This document shows, piece by piece, positions 28,405-39,300 of a DNA stretch of 64,000 bases. Both the position numbers and the translations under genes were made by a program. Origin of the DNA: Seison nebaliae (Eukaryota > Rotifera > Pararotatoria > Seisonacea > Seisonidae); the NCBI GenBank assembly GCA_023231475.1, contig JALJEE010001688.1:34570-98569 (forward strand). The letters run 5' to 3'. The notes beneath the pieces were generated by a model. It saw nothing but the letters and a program-made list of their open reading frames with translations. It had not been told where the DNA came from and made no database searches. The first letter of the stretch is position 1, and every line of letters starts with the position of its first letter.

Positions 28405-29209
28405 TGATGACTACAGAAATAAATAATGAACAATCATTTAATACAGATGATAATTTGTATTCGACTTATCAGTCCGATCAACAATTGGTGGAAACGAAAT
28501 ATGATAAACATCTATCAAATAATTTATTTGAAGCACCACCTCAATCAACGTCACAAGAGAATGAAATGAAGAGGAATGACAGTTATAAGAAATTAATGAA
28601 CTCTATTTCTCCAACTGGAAATGCGTATGATGATTTTGAGGATTTTCTTGATGATGCATCATCAAAAACGTCACATTCTCGTAGTAGTCGTCAATCGTCC
28701 AATATTGACAAACAAGACCGTCGAAAATTGAATCATAAGAATGCTGAACAAAAAAGAAGACTTGCGATTACAGTTCGTAAAATATACTTCTTTCTAATAT
28801 CTGTTGATATTATTCGATTCCAGAATGGTTTCCAAAACTTGAGTAATAATCTTCCTAAATTGAAAGAAGATAATTACGTTGCATCTTCCCAACGAATAAC
28901 GAAGGCAAAAATTTTGAATCACGGTTTGTCTATTTGTTTCATAAATCATCATTTAATTGATTATTTACAATTAGCAATCAAACATATCCAAGGAAAGAAG
29001 GAAGAATTGGGAGAGATCGATAAGGAGATTGAGAAACTTCAAATCGAATTAGAAGGTGTTGAAATTCTTCAAAAGTTCTTCTTCATCTACTTCATTTTTT
29101 ATCTTCATCCTACATCGTTGCAGAACATACAAAGAAATGTTGGATGAAGAGATTTGTGATGGAACGTCGAAAGACAATCTTGACGTTGAAGAGAAAAAAT
29201 ACGATATAG
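27909..29209 (+). CDS. Mlx/Mondo-type bHLH-zipper transcription factor
   Basis: The N-terminal ~270 residues are Asn/Gln/Ser-rich and low complexity, with a 12-residue Asn tract coded by AAT repeats at 28368-28400. The bHLH basic region follows ('RRKLNHKNAEQKRRLAI'), with the H/E/R contacts that bind E-box-type DNA. Helix 1 is 'GFQNLSNNLPKL'. Helix 2 is 'SSQRITKAKILNHAIKHIQ', very like the Mlx 'SQKLSKAIVLQKTIDYI' helix, and leads into a Glu/Lys-rich zipper. Exons are 27909-28772, 28824-28923, from 28975, and from 29124. Introns 1 and 2 both remove in-frame stops or junk. The last junction is uncertain: donor 29056 gives a basic tail ending at 29209, donor 29058 a stop after seven residues. 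The long Mlx C-terminal dimerisation domain is not visible. Mlx heterodimerises with Mondo/ChREBP to drive nutrient-responsive genes. The start ATG 27909 is the first in the coding-like part. Confidence 0.72.
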
Positions 29210-32200
29210 TTTAATTTTTTTTTTGATTTATAATTTCTTTGAATTTCTCATAGTTTGGAAATTTAATTCTTTTGCTCAACGAAGATTTTCATACAACCGT
29301 CGATACATCAACTTATGCGTTGTTAACATCATCCTCAATTAGATGGTTACAGAAATGTCTCAAGAAAAATGTTCGGTTTTCTCTTTATCTTCATTCTCAA
29401 TTGATTTAACGTCGACAATTTCCTAATGAATATAATTATAAAACGACTAATATTTGATAAACTTTCATTTAGGATATCGAAACGATGCTAGCTGGTATGT
29501 TGAAGTAACGTTCATGATGATGATCGCGATACAGGTGAACGATTGCAACTCCAATTCATTGAAGCAGTCTCCTCCCCTCCATTACATTCATTGAGAATGT
29601 TGAACCAAATTACAAATATTTCATTCGGCAACTAATTTCAATGTTTGAACGAAATAGAATAACGGGCCGAATAGAAGATGATGAGAAATAGAGATGATAT
29701 TGTTTTTAATCTCATTCTCATCGATATATGTTTCGTTGATTGTTGTTTCCTTCATCTTATCATTAGAGATGGTGTGTGATTGCCTAATTGATAGTTGGAC
29801 TAGTTTTCTTATTTTCGTCTTAGAACGACATGAGAAGGATATTGATGACTGATAACAAGTCGATCCTTACCACTCAAATTTTTTATAATATAATAAAAAC
29901 TTCGCATTCTTTTCCTTCTTCCATATTCTTCAATCAAATCCTTTCAATTTACTTCAGATATTACTTCGTACCACTTCAGATATTATACCTTTCTTTCTCA
30001 CTTTACTTATTATTCAGAAATGATTATCAAGTTCTAAACTATACTGATCCTTCATCTATGCTATTCTAATTTTATCTAAACAATAGTTATAAGATTATTT
30101 CTACTCAATAATTAAGAGTTCTAAAATGACTAATTTTTAATCAATTACTCGTCATGGTAAACAATTTATTCTTTAACTTCTATAGGTTCAAGATAAAGAA
30201 AAGAATAATATTTCCTTATTATAGGATTCTCGTTTCTTTGGTCTATATCCGTTAAAGTTACATAACTCTATCAATCTCTTATCAATCGATCAGTCTATTC
30301 ATCTAATAATTGAAATGTTTTAAATGACATTATTTTTATTCACTTCTTATAATGATGTAACTTGTTCAATTCCTTATTCTCCATTTTCTAATAAGATAAC
30401 AATGTGGTTGGAAGATCTCTTCCGGTTTCTTCGCTATTCAAAAGAAAATTTTGACATCTCACTATGTTTGTTGCTCAATAAAATCGCAAGTCTTATTATG
30501 GGAAGGGGGATAATAAATAAAGTGCCAGATCGTGAATGCCGCTTCTCGCAATTTTAGCATTGTTGAGTGACAGAAATTGTGAGAATGATATTTTTCTGTC
30601 TCAAGTACTGATGAAACTTTGAAGGGGGGAAATTCCAAACAATTCTCTCACTCTCCCAATTCTGTAGTTCATTTGAATAAAAGAATGAATAAGACGGAGA
30701 AGAATTTGACGAAAACAATCAGAAATTCTAATCAGGAAATTTTCATTTTTATTTTGAAACATTTATTACAACTCGAAAATTCTTCGAAATATTAACATAA
30801 ATTTTTGTTGGAACTGTTCTCCTCTCTCGTAAAGGATTTTCGGACATCGTCAATCTTGTTTCTTATGAGCCTCCTTAATTGAACAACAAAGATTCGTTTT
30901 AAGGATAAGAGGATTAATAAATAAAAACTTCCCAAATATTTTTCATTACTGTCATTTCGAAAAAATTTGTGGGGAAAACAACTTGTTTCCCGATACTTTC
31001 CCACTAATTACTGTCGAAAAGAAAATCAAATTTAGCATAACTAAATTAGTTTCCCATTTACCTACGTCCTCACTCACACTAGTCTCATGTTCTCACTTAT
31101 TTAACTTAAGATTTCTCCAGCTGATACTATTGTAAGTTACGAAATGAACGAAGATTATAGAAAATCTCATCCATTAACTTCATCGACAATTCAATGAAGC
31201 GCGACATGTTTACATGTTTCCACTTTTCAGATAAATAGTCTATTACTCTTTTTCTTTCCTACTCGTCGTCAATTGAGTGAAATGAGAGAAACGATTTAGA
31301 CGATAAATTATGATTGAAGTGTATTAATCTTTCGATGTTTGGTGTTGAGTGTCGCTGTTCATCGATATTGAACTACGAGTACGGCATATCCTCTTTCATT
31401 TAATCTTCACCAATTAAACGATCAACTGACAATCTTTCTCACATTGATGCCGGATTTAATCAGGACCCCTTCTTGAAGCTTCTTGAACTAAGCTCATTGG
31501 AAATTCAAAGTTCGAAATGAAATCCTCTTTCGCGTTAGAAAGTTGACATGCCAAAATCATTCCACTCAAATTATTCTTGAGATTCTTTTTTCTTTCACTT
31601 TGCTCTCAATATCGTATTGTAAAGATCATAAATTTCTAATTAGAATATGGAGAATAATCGACATAATATAATCGTATTTCCATGTGTCTTCTATTCCCTT
31701 ATTACAAATAAGTATAATGTTGTCAAGTGGATTATCGAATAATTGATTGTGAGAACAGTTGTTCAATTGTCATCGGGCCTCAACCATTTTCTTCATACCC
31801 GATTTTTCATATGAAACACCTCTTTCTTGTTAGTTTAATTATCGAATAAAGAAAGAAAAAGCGAAATTGTTCTTGAATAGCATGATAATTTGTAAGAAAA
31901 AGATTAAGATTTCTAATAAGTCACTCACTTTCCACGTTAGTTGATTCTCCAACTATTCACTCAAAATTAGACTGACTGTTGGTCATATCATCTGTATGAT
32001 CTTCCTCATTCTTTATGGTCGACAGAACGAGAAAATTAATCGTGAATGTTAACGGTCAGAAAATATTTCGTTGAGTTTGGAGAGTACTATCTTTTAGCCT
32101 TATCATTTTAATCATAAGGTTCGGTTCACTGCTATAAAACCCAACAGAAATGTTTACACATCGTTATTATAAATATTTTACGTTCTTTCAACTCTTCGTT

Positions 32201-34019
32201 CTATCCACTTCATTTATCAACTCAATTTTGGGATAAGAACTCTTATTAACTTGTGCTGCTAAGAACTTCTCGGCTTTCCATTTCACTTCTCGCACACCAT
32301 ATCTAACACTCTAATGCTAATAAGTTTTGTGAAGTTTTTCAATAAGAAATATGATAAAGCGATTTCAGTCATCGACAAGATCATTCATCTCAAAGGGAGT
32401 CGAGTGTATGAACTTGAATTTCGACAATCGTATCATTTTAAAATTTATGGAACATATAAATATATTTATGTGATTCAATTGAATAAAGTGTTGGGATTCT
32501 TCTACGTCAAATTATGTCTATAATTGTGTATCATGTTCGATGTTAAAATACTAATGATTCCCATCGAACTTCCTTCCGTCTTAGTTTCCTGCCAATCGTC
32601 TAGTTCGATTATCGTATCGTCATGTTTATTTAATTACATCATATCGTCGAATAATGAAATATATTTCATCGTGTAATTATTGAACAATTACACGAGAATA
32701 CTCCATACTTATAAGTCGATTCCTGGATGGAGTAATAATTATGAATACAGAAACCATTTTATAAAAATCGGTTAAAGTTTCTTTAAATAATGACCTTTTT
32801 TCAACATTTCCTTACACGAAGACAGTTGGCATATGAGCAGACGATGTTAGCTCAAATCATAAAAAAGAGCAACAAATCATTATTTCCAACTATCTGTAAT
32901 TCTAATTGAAGAATTCGTTTTCAAAAATGTCATTGTAGGATCTCAATCACAAATTATTTTTGAAGAATTACTATAAAAAATCAATAAAATATTATGATCG
33001 ATCATATTTCCTGTTGAATCATCGAAACTTTCAACCATTCTGTCAATTTACCCGTGTTGAAGAAATTCAACATCCATTCTTTCATTATTACTCAAATCGA
33101 TATTGTCCGATTATCACAACGTATCAACAATTCAACGATGTATTTCTCTTCGTTCCACGTTACACATATTAGTTGTTCAACTCAATTTCCGGCACTGATA
33201 GTAAACAGATGATAGTTGATGATTGCTTGTCAACATAGAGACATTTTCCGAACAGTCTAATTCCCAAAACATTTTCCAATTCTAACTATATAATTATTAG
33301 AGTAATAAACACAGTAGAAAGTTTCGAAACCTAAAATATTGTTCACATATTCGTATTCATAACTAATCGATATGAATAAGTTTTATTAGAAGTGAAAAAA
33401 TGAGAACCTTGTCAACTCATTAGATTAATAGAAAACTATATGATTCAATGGAATAAAGTGTCGAAATGTTTTTTTTCTTCATGTCCTAATGAATTTATTT
33501 TGTTTCTCCTTAAACTGTTAAGTTTCGTTGTTTTTTCCTGTCAACTTTTACAGTATCGTAAAGTTCGTGTAATTTTTGCGCGAAATTTTGCACATCAAAT
33601 TTGATGTTTAAAGTAACAACTAATTCCCATCAACTTTTCTAGAGAACGTCGTGTCTCCTGAGAATTGATTGGCAATAGACGTGTGTAAATATCATCCGAT
33701 GGGAATTTAATCAGTGGAAATATATCTTTGTTAAGTACATCAATTTATTTCCTTTCCCAAGTGGTATGTGTGGATTGATGATTGAAATGATTTTCAAGTA
33801 GTTTCCATTCGGATGCAAATTACTTAAGGAAACTAATCCAATTGCTTCGTGAAAAATCAATTTTTTTCATTTTCTCATTAAGTCGTAACCGAACTTCACC
33901 TGTTTAACTTTAGATTAAGAGAAAGAACGTTAAACAAATATTCTAACATATTCTCCGGATTATTTCATAAGAAACAAGAATATTCTTCTTCTACGGTTTT
34001 AGTGAATTGATTCCATTTC
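29210..34019. other. Intergenic, no gene supported
   Basis: About 4.8 kb without a convincing gene. A few short plus-strand frames (29.83, 30.32, 32.31 and 32.96 kb) have no domain and no clear splice partners. It separates the plus-strand RWDD1-IMPA-bHLH cluster from the RASSF-like locus. Confidence 0.55.
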
Positions 34020-34313
34020 TCATCGGTTTCCAATCCCATAGATCTGATATACGACAACATGTTTGTCGGACATAGTTAAAAGAGTTCGAGAATTGTGAGA
34101 AAGAATGGCGAAAGAAAATATTTGACAAATTGGATCAATTTTTTCTGACGAGGCAGCTGCCTCGTTTGATTCAAGAGATTTCTGTTTCATCTTTAATTGA
34201 TCGCAATCTATTAAGTTCTTGTAAAAGGAAATGACCGACTCTTCAATCGAATAAGATGTTGATCGCAAATGGCGAATAAATTTAATCCAATTAACAATAT
34301 GATGGTAATCCAT
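34020..34313 (-). CDS. Small hypothetical protein, 97 aa
   Basis: An ATG-started frame encodes a 97-residue protein with coding-like composition: an N-terminal 'MDYHHIVNWIKFIRHL' helix, a charged Lys/Glu/Ser middle, and a hydrophobic C-terminal stretch ('ICQIFSFAILSH' and 'HVVVYQIYG'). I do not recognise the family. It has no signal peptide and no intron. It is divergent from the RASSF-like gene, with 294 nt between start codons, so the two may share a promoter. It could also be the last exon of a longer gene, but no upstream exon is evident. Its balanced use of amino acids is unlike the spurious frames nearby. Confidence 0.4.
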   Translation of the reverse strand: MDYHHIVNWIKFIRHLRSTSYSIEESVISFYKNLIDCDQLKMKQKSLESNEAAASSEKIDPICQIFSFAILSHNSRTLLTMSDKHVVVYQIYGIGNR

Positions 34314-34394
34314 TAGAAATAGCGAGATAAATTATAGTAGGTAGTGGAAACCATATAAATCTATTAGCAGACAGAGAGATAAACGCAGTAGGTT

Positions 34395-34439
34395 ATTAAT
34401 TAATTGGGTGATAAAACAACTCGGAATCAATTAATTAAT
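34395..34439. promoter_or_regulatory. 12-bp inverted repeat of TAATTA type in a divergent promoter
   Basis: The arm ATTAATTAATTG at 34395-34406 is perfectly mirrored by CAATTAATTAAT at 34428-34439, with a 21-nt spacer. Each arm contains TAATTA/TTAATTAA cores of the homeodomain-binding kind. It lies between two divergent start codons. A regulatory role is inferred; in AT-rich DNA part of this could be chance. Confidence 0.4.
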
Positions 34440-34607
34440 TTACCAATTTTGAATGGATTTCTTTCCACAATTCTTCTATTCTATAAATACAGGAGTCATT
34501 CTATCCATTTTCTATTATCTTATTATTCTCATTCGGATCTTATCGATTAACTAGATATCTTCCATACTTCATTCAATTCAATCGAATCTCTATATATTTT
34601 ACGAATA

Positions 34608-36005
34608 ATGTCTGAGTCATACGAATTTCTCTCAACTCCTCAACGACGTCGTCCACGAAAACATGATGTGAAATCGAATCCAAAGTTTGTCATTGTTCGA
34701 TATGGTGGAAAACAACGTCTGGTAGAAAATTTGACTTCAATTACAACAATTAATGATGTGATCGTAGCTGTGTTAGCTGCATCTCATTCAATGTCATTAG
34801 CAAAAGCAGCTGATATCTCAACGAAATATTGTTTTCATGGAAGATTTAAAACGACTGGAAGAAATAATCAAAATTCGATTCCACTCTATGCCGATGGAAC
34901 TTATGAGAATTATTCTCAGAAGCCGATGCGTTGCCCAAAATGTTTGAAAGTTGATAATGGAATGCCGTTCGATGCTCGACTCCCAATACTTCCAATAATG
35001 GGTCAGAATAATGAATTCGAATTTTCAATGAATAAAGTTCCTGCCAATATTCATGCTTCTTGTATCAATACTACAATCATCTTCGATGATCGATTTCCAT
35101 TAATGAAGAAGAGAAATGAAAAGAAAAAAATGAACGAAAAATCATTGAAACAAGTGAAGGAACATCAAAAGAAATCGATTCGAATCCAAAATGAATTATC
35201 GAAAAAGAATAAAAATGATTCTCCAATTTCACAATTCATTCGTCAACAACAACAAAAAATCGAAGTTTTGAAGAAGAAGGAAGAAGATGATCAATTGAGA
35301 GTGATTCGTTATTATCATAAATTAATTCGAGAACAACAATTGATCATTGAACGACAAAATGAATATTTGCAAGATATCAATCAACGATTTGACAGTTTGA
35401 ATTGCAACGACAATTCGACAGATGTCATCCTTCAGAAACAACAATTACTTAATCAAATTTGTGAAATTGACAATGAAATCGAAATAGCTAATCGTTGTAG
35501 TTCAATGTTGCGTCGACGACTTAAATTAACATTCGGTCAACCGAAAAAGACAGATGTGGAAGAGAATAAGAATATGGACAATAATGAATGTATTATGAAT
35601 GATGCAACTTATTCAGCTTTGAAAAGAACATCAAGTCTTCCTTCAGAAAAGCCAATTGGAAATAATCTTAATCAACGTCGTCAATTATCGATGATTCATG
35701 ATAAGAATTTATTGAGCGACGGATTATATAACGATAATTCTCATATGAATATGACAACTGCAATTGCCAAAACTAAATGTATCGATCGTCATTATCCGAA
35801 GAAACAACATACGATGGAGACAATTCGTTCACCTTTCATTAAAAAGAATCCAATCTCCACGAAATTCTATCAAGTTGCTGAGAAGAAAATGATTGAAACT
35901 ATCAAAAATACGATGAATTCATGTGACAATTCATCAGATACTGGTGTATCGTCATTGAGTTCAAATGGTATGCAAGATCTTAGTAATTCACTTACAAATT
36001 ATTAA
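34608..36005 (+). CDS. RASSF-like protein: N-terminal RA-type domain plus coiled coil
   Basis: A single exon encodes 465 residues. Residues ~26-60 ('KFVIVRYGGKQRLVENLTS', then 'TINDVIVAVLAAS') match the ubiquitin-fold RA domain that opens the N-terminal RASSF group (RASSF7-10): a 'VxVDGxxxxVxGLTxxTTxxDVIxALL' pattern. The domain seems to run to residue ~160. It carries an unusual 'MRCPKC' CxxC segment (residues ~105-110) that looks like an insertion. From residue ~175 to 310 there is a long Lys/Glu/Gln-rich coiled coil, then a Ser/Asn-rich tail. N-terminal RASSFs are scaffold proteins linking Ras-type GTPases to junction, mitotic and Hippo pathways. The divergent neighbour is the 97-aa gene; it converges on the myosin III gene, whose stop is 338 nt away. 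The family call rests on the RA pattern and the architecture. Confidence 0.5.
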   Translation: MSESYEFLSTPQRRRPRKHDVKSNPKFVIVRYGGKQRLVENLTSITTINDVIVAVLAASHSMSLAKAADISTKYCFHGRFKTTGRNNQNSIPLYADGTYENYSQKPMRCPKCLKVDNGMPFDARLPILPIMGQNNEFEFSMNKVPANIHASCINTTIIFDDRFPLMKKRNEKKKMNEKSLKQVKEHQKKSIRIQNELSKKNKNDSPISQFIRQQQQKIEVLKKKEEDDQLRVIRYYHKLIREQQLIIERQNEYLQDINQRFDSLNCNDNSTDVILQKQQLLNQICEIDNEIEIANRCSSMLRRRLKLTFGQPKKTDVEENKNMDNNECIMNDATYSALKRTSSLPSEKPIGNNLNQRRQLSMIHDKNLLSDGLYNDNSHMNMTTAIAKTKCIDRHYPKKQHTMETIRSPFIKKNPISTKFYQVAEKKMIETIKNTMNSCDNSSDTGVSSLSSNGMQDLSNSLTNY

Positions 36006-36086
36006 CAATCTTTCACCATTTCATTTCTGTTATTTATTTATTAAACCCGGTTTATTTCTCTATCATAAATATTTCAATTTTATTCA

Positions 36087-36092
36087 AATAAA
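36087..36092 (+). terminator. Candidate poly(A) signal for the RASSF-like gene
   Basis: An AATAAA hexamer lies 82 nt after the stop codon at 36005, in AT-rich sequence. Other A-rich hexamers nearby could also serve. Confidence 0.45.
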
Positions 36093-36342
36093 AAATTATA
36101 AAAAAAAAGATCTTTTCAAACGATTTTTTTTCATTAACGAGAGGAAAATTGATAGGGAAATGTATTAGGAATGTGATGAAGTTTCTAATAAAATTTCAAA
36201 TAAAAGTTTTAAAATAGTTTTGGAAATTTTAAATCAAAATGATATTTAAATATTGAAATAAAATGGAAACGATACTGTGAATGATTCCATATCAAAAATA
36301 AATTAAATTAATGTTTTATATCATTTTCAATTATATTTATTC

Positions 36343-39300
36343 TCAGCTTAATTCAGTTGCCATTCTCTCGAACATGAGTCGTTGTGAAATGATCCGGTTG
36401 ACGTTAGTGGGAAACTTTTGTGAATGTTCGTGTAAAAGCGATGGAGATATATTAATGGAATTCAACGGTAATATTCCATCGTGTCCTTGTTCTAATTCAA
36501 AATGAATATTTTGTTGATTTTGACGAATTTGATTTCTGTTCTTTCCATCAATATTTAACGATGATTTCTGAAATAGATCTTGATTACATTTGTTAGTTTT
36601 TAAGTTTGACCGAATTCCTTCAATTTGATGAGATTGTGACGGAGATGATTTCAAATGTTGATACGAAATCGGATATTGATTAGAAACTTTAATTTTATCT
36701 GTATCGCTGTTGGTGACGGAAGATGAAGTGAGTTCATTAAATTTGCTTGAATTACTATCCACCACGTAAGATGAAGATTCGAAGTTAATTGAATTCTTTT
36801 GTTGAATTGAATTGATGGAAGATGATGAATTGATGGAAATGTTGGTGTTGGTCACAGCATACATACTGTCAAATGGATGATCTTTTGAATGGAAATTGGA
36901 CGGTTGTTGACGATATGGAATATTCTTAATATTTACTATTTTTCCTTCATGATTATATTGTTTATATGCGCAATTCAAATCGATGATTGATTGTCTTGTC
37001 GATGATTGCGGTTTCGAATATGGTTGATGATTCGACGGAGATATAACCTTTCCGTTTTCATTATCATTAGTCCGATTAGAGATATCGGGACTATGCAATT
37101 TACTTATACTTTTCTCATTCAAATTCGATTTCCCTGAGAATGCCGTGTCAACTGATTCAGTTCTTCTACTGATAATACCTTTCCTTTCGCCACTTCTTTT
37201 CAATACGTCACGAAAATCTAATTGACGAATCTCACAATTTCGAAATGGTTTTGATAAAGATTTATTTGCTAAATCTTGTCCGGTTGGTCTTAATAAAGCA
37301 CGATAATCAAAATGTTGTTTCTGACTGATATGAGCAACAACTTCTTCATTATCAATATCGTCATTAATTGATGATGGTGTCGTGGAGACCATATGGAATA
37401 ATGGTGGTAGAACTGGCGTCTTCACCAATTTATTTATCGTCGATCGTGGAGGTATAGCTGAAGTAGTTGTAGATAAAGATGGAGTAACGACAGTTGGAGC
37501 AGTAGTCGACGTTTTAATTTTATATTGTAATCTCGCTGCTGAACTATATTGATCATCATTCTGACTATTGAACAGGTGATGATCTTCATATATTTGATTA
37601 TGACGAACATTTCCACCCGAATTCATTTTCAATCGTCCACGTACTTGATTTAACTGATTTTTTGATTTCGAACTTAACCTATCATCGACATTATGATTAT
37701 TCTTTTTTACTTTGGGAGAAATTTGATTATCATAATTCCCACTACATATGGGTGACATGGATTTACATGGATTCGTGTTTGTTGATGTGACGCCACTGTC
37801 TAAAATGATTCCGCTTTCATTCCCATCGAAGCCTGAACGACAACCAGCGATTGCGGCTATTGGAATCGTTGGTGAATAAGTGGATGTTGGATGCATTTTT
37901 AAGATGTTTTGCAAACAATTTTTTTGTTTTATTAAAATTTCTGATGTAACGATATTCTGCTTTGTGGTACTGGTAAGTTTATTGATTTGGAAATGAGAAC
38001 AATAATTATCGTTATTCTTCAAACGTTTCAGACCATCAACATTCCTCTCCAAAAGAATACCAGAACCATGGGATGAATTAGTCGTTCCTACTGATGTAGT
38101 TGTAGGAATAAGATTTCTTAATTTAACAATTCTATTGTTATTCGATTCGTTGACGACAGAATTGAAAGATGAAAATTGATGTCTATCGAACATTTTCGGA
38201 TTGTCCTTCGAACTACTTCGATTCCGAAAGTATGAGAATTTTCTCTCAATTTTGTTAGTTTCATCTTCACGCTTTCCCAACTGAGAAGCGTAGAAATTAT
38301 TCTTTATCTGTTCCTGATACATATCATATCCAAATAATTGAATTTGTTGCAGGAAACATCGTCGTTGTAATTCTTCATATCGTCTCAATTTTTGCAATTT
38401 TCTTATTACGAATACTGTTTGGAGGAAAGTATTGATGAATTCAATTGCTGATTTTTGTCTTTTATTTCTTTCTCTCTTTTCTAAAAATGAAACGATGAAA
38501 AATTTAATATTGAAAAACTTTATTGAGAAAAACCGGAAACGGCTGACAATTTTAGGAATCTGCTAATTTCATAGTATTTGATTTCATAGTAAATAAAGAG
38601 GCTAACGAGAAGAACCTTAACTTGTAATAACATATAATGAAAACAATTTGGGAAAAAATTTGAACTGAAAACTTAATTACAACATCGAATCCCATTCAAT
38701 AGAAAATTTCCGAAAGTAAATTATTTTGAGAAAAATTCAAAAATTTCTAGACAAATTCTAAAAAAATTCCAGATCAAATTAAGAAGGAAAATCTAATTTG
38801 CCTTAAGAATGAACTCATAAGCAATTCTTAAAATTCAAGACACTATTAAAATTCCATTGGAATTGTCACTTATGAACCCCAATAAGAAGAAGAGTGATTA
38901 AATCATGGGAATTTGTAGATGACATGCTCAGAATGGAATATGGAAGAGAAGGTCAAAGGAGAGAGAGAGAGAATGATCTCAGTTGAAATGCGTTGTTTTT
39001 TAACAATATGCTAAAACGATATATCACTAGTGAATTGTCTGGATTATTTCATTCCAGAACAATACTAATTTAAGTAACGATTTCTGATTTATATTCCCAT
39101 TCTACATAAACAACTGAATGACATTTGACTTCCATTCTCGTTAAGAAAATTTCAAATTTCATTTCAGTTTCTTCTTTTATTTTTTCTATCATTCTTCTAA
39201 CGTTCCATTTTCCTTAACTATCATGATCAAGTTGATAAATTATGGCAAGACGATAGTGTTACTGATGAGAAGTTAATGTTATTTCTACGCATGAAAGTTT

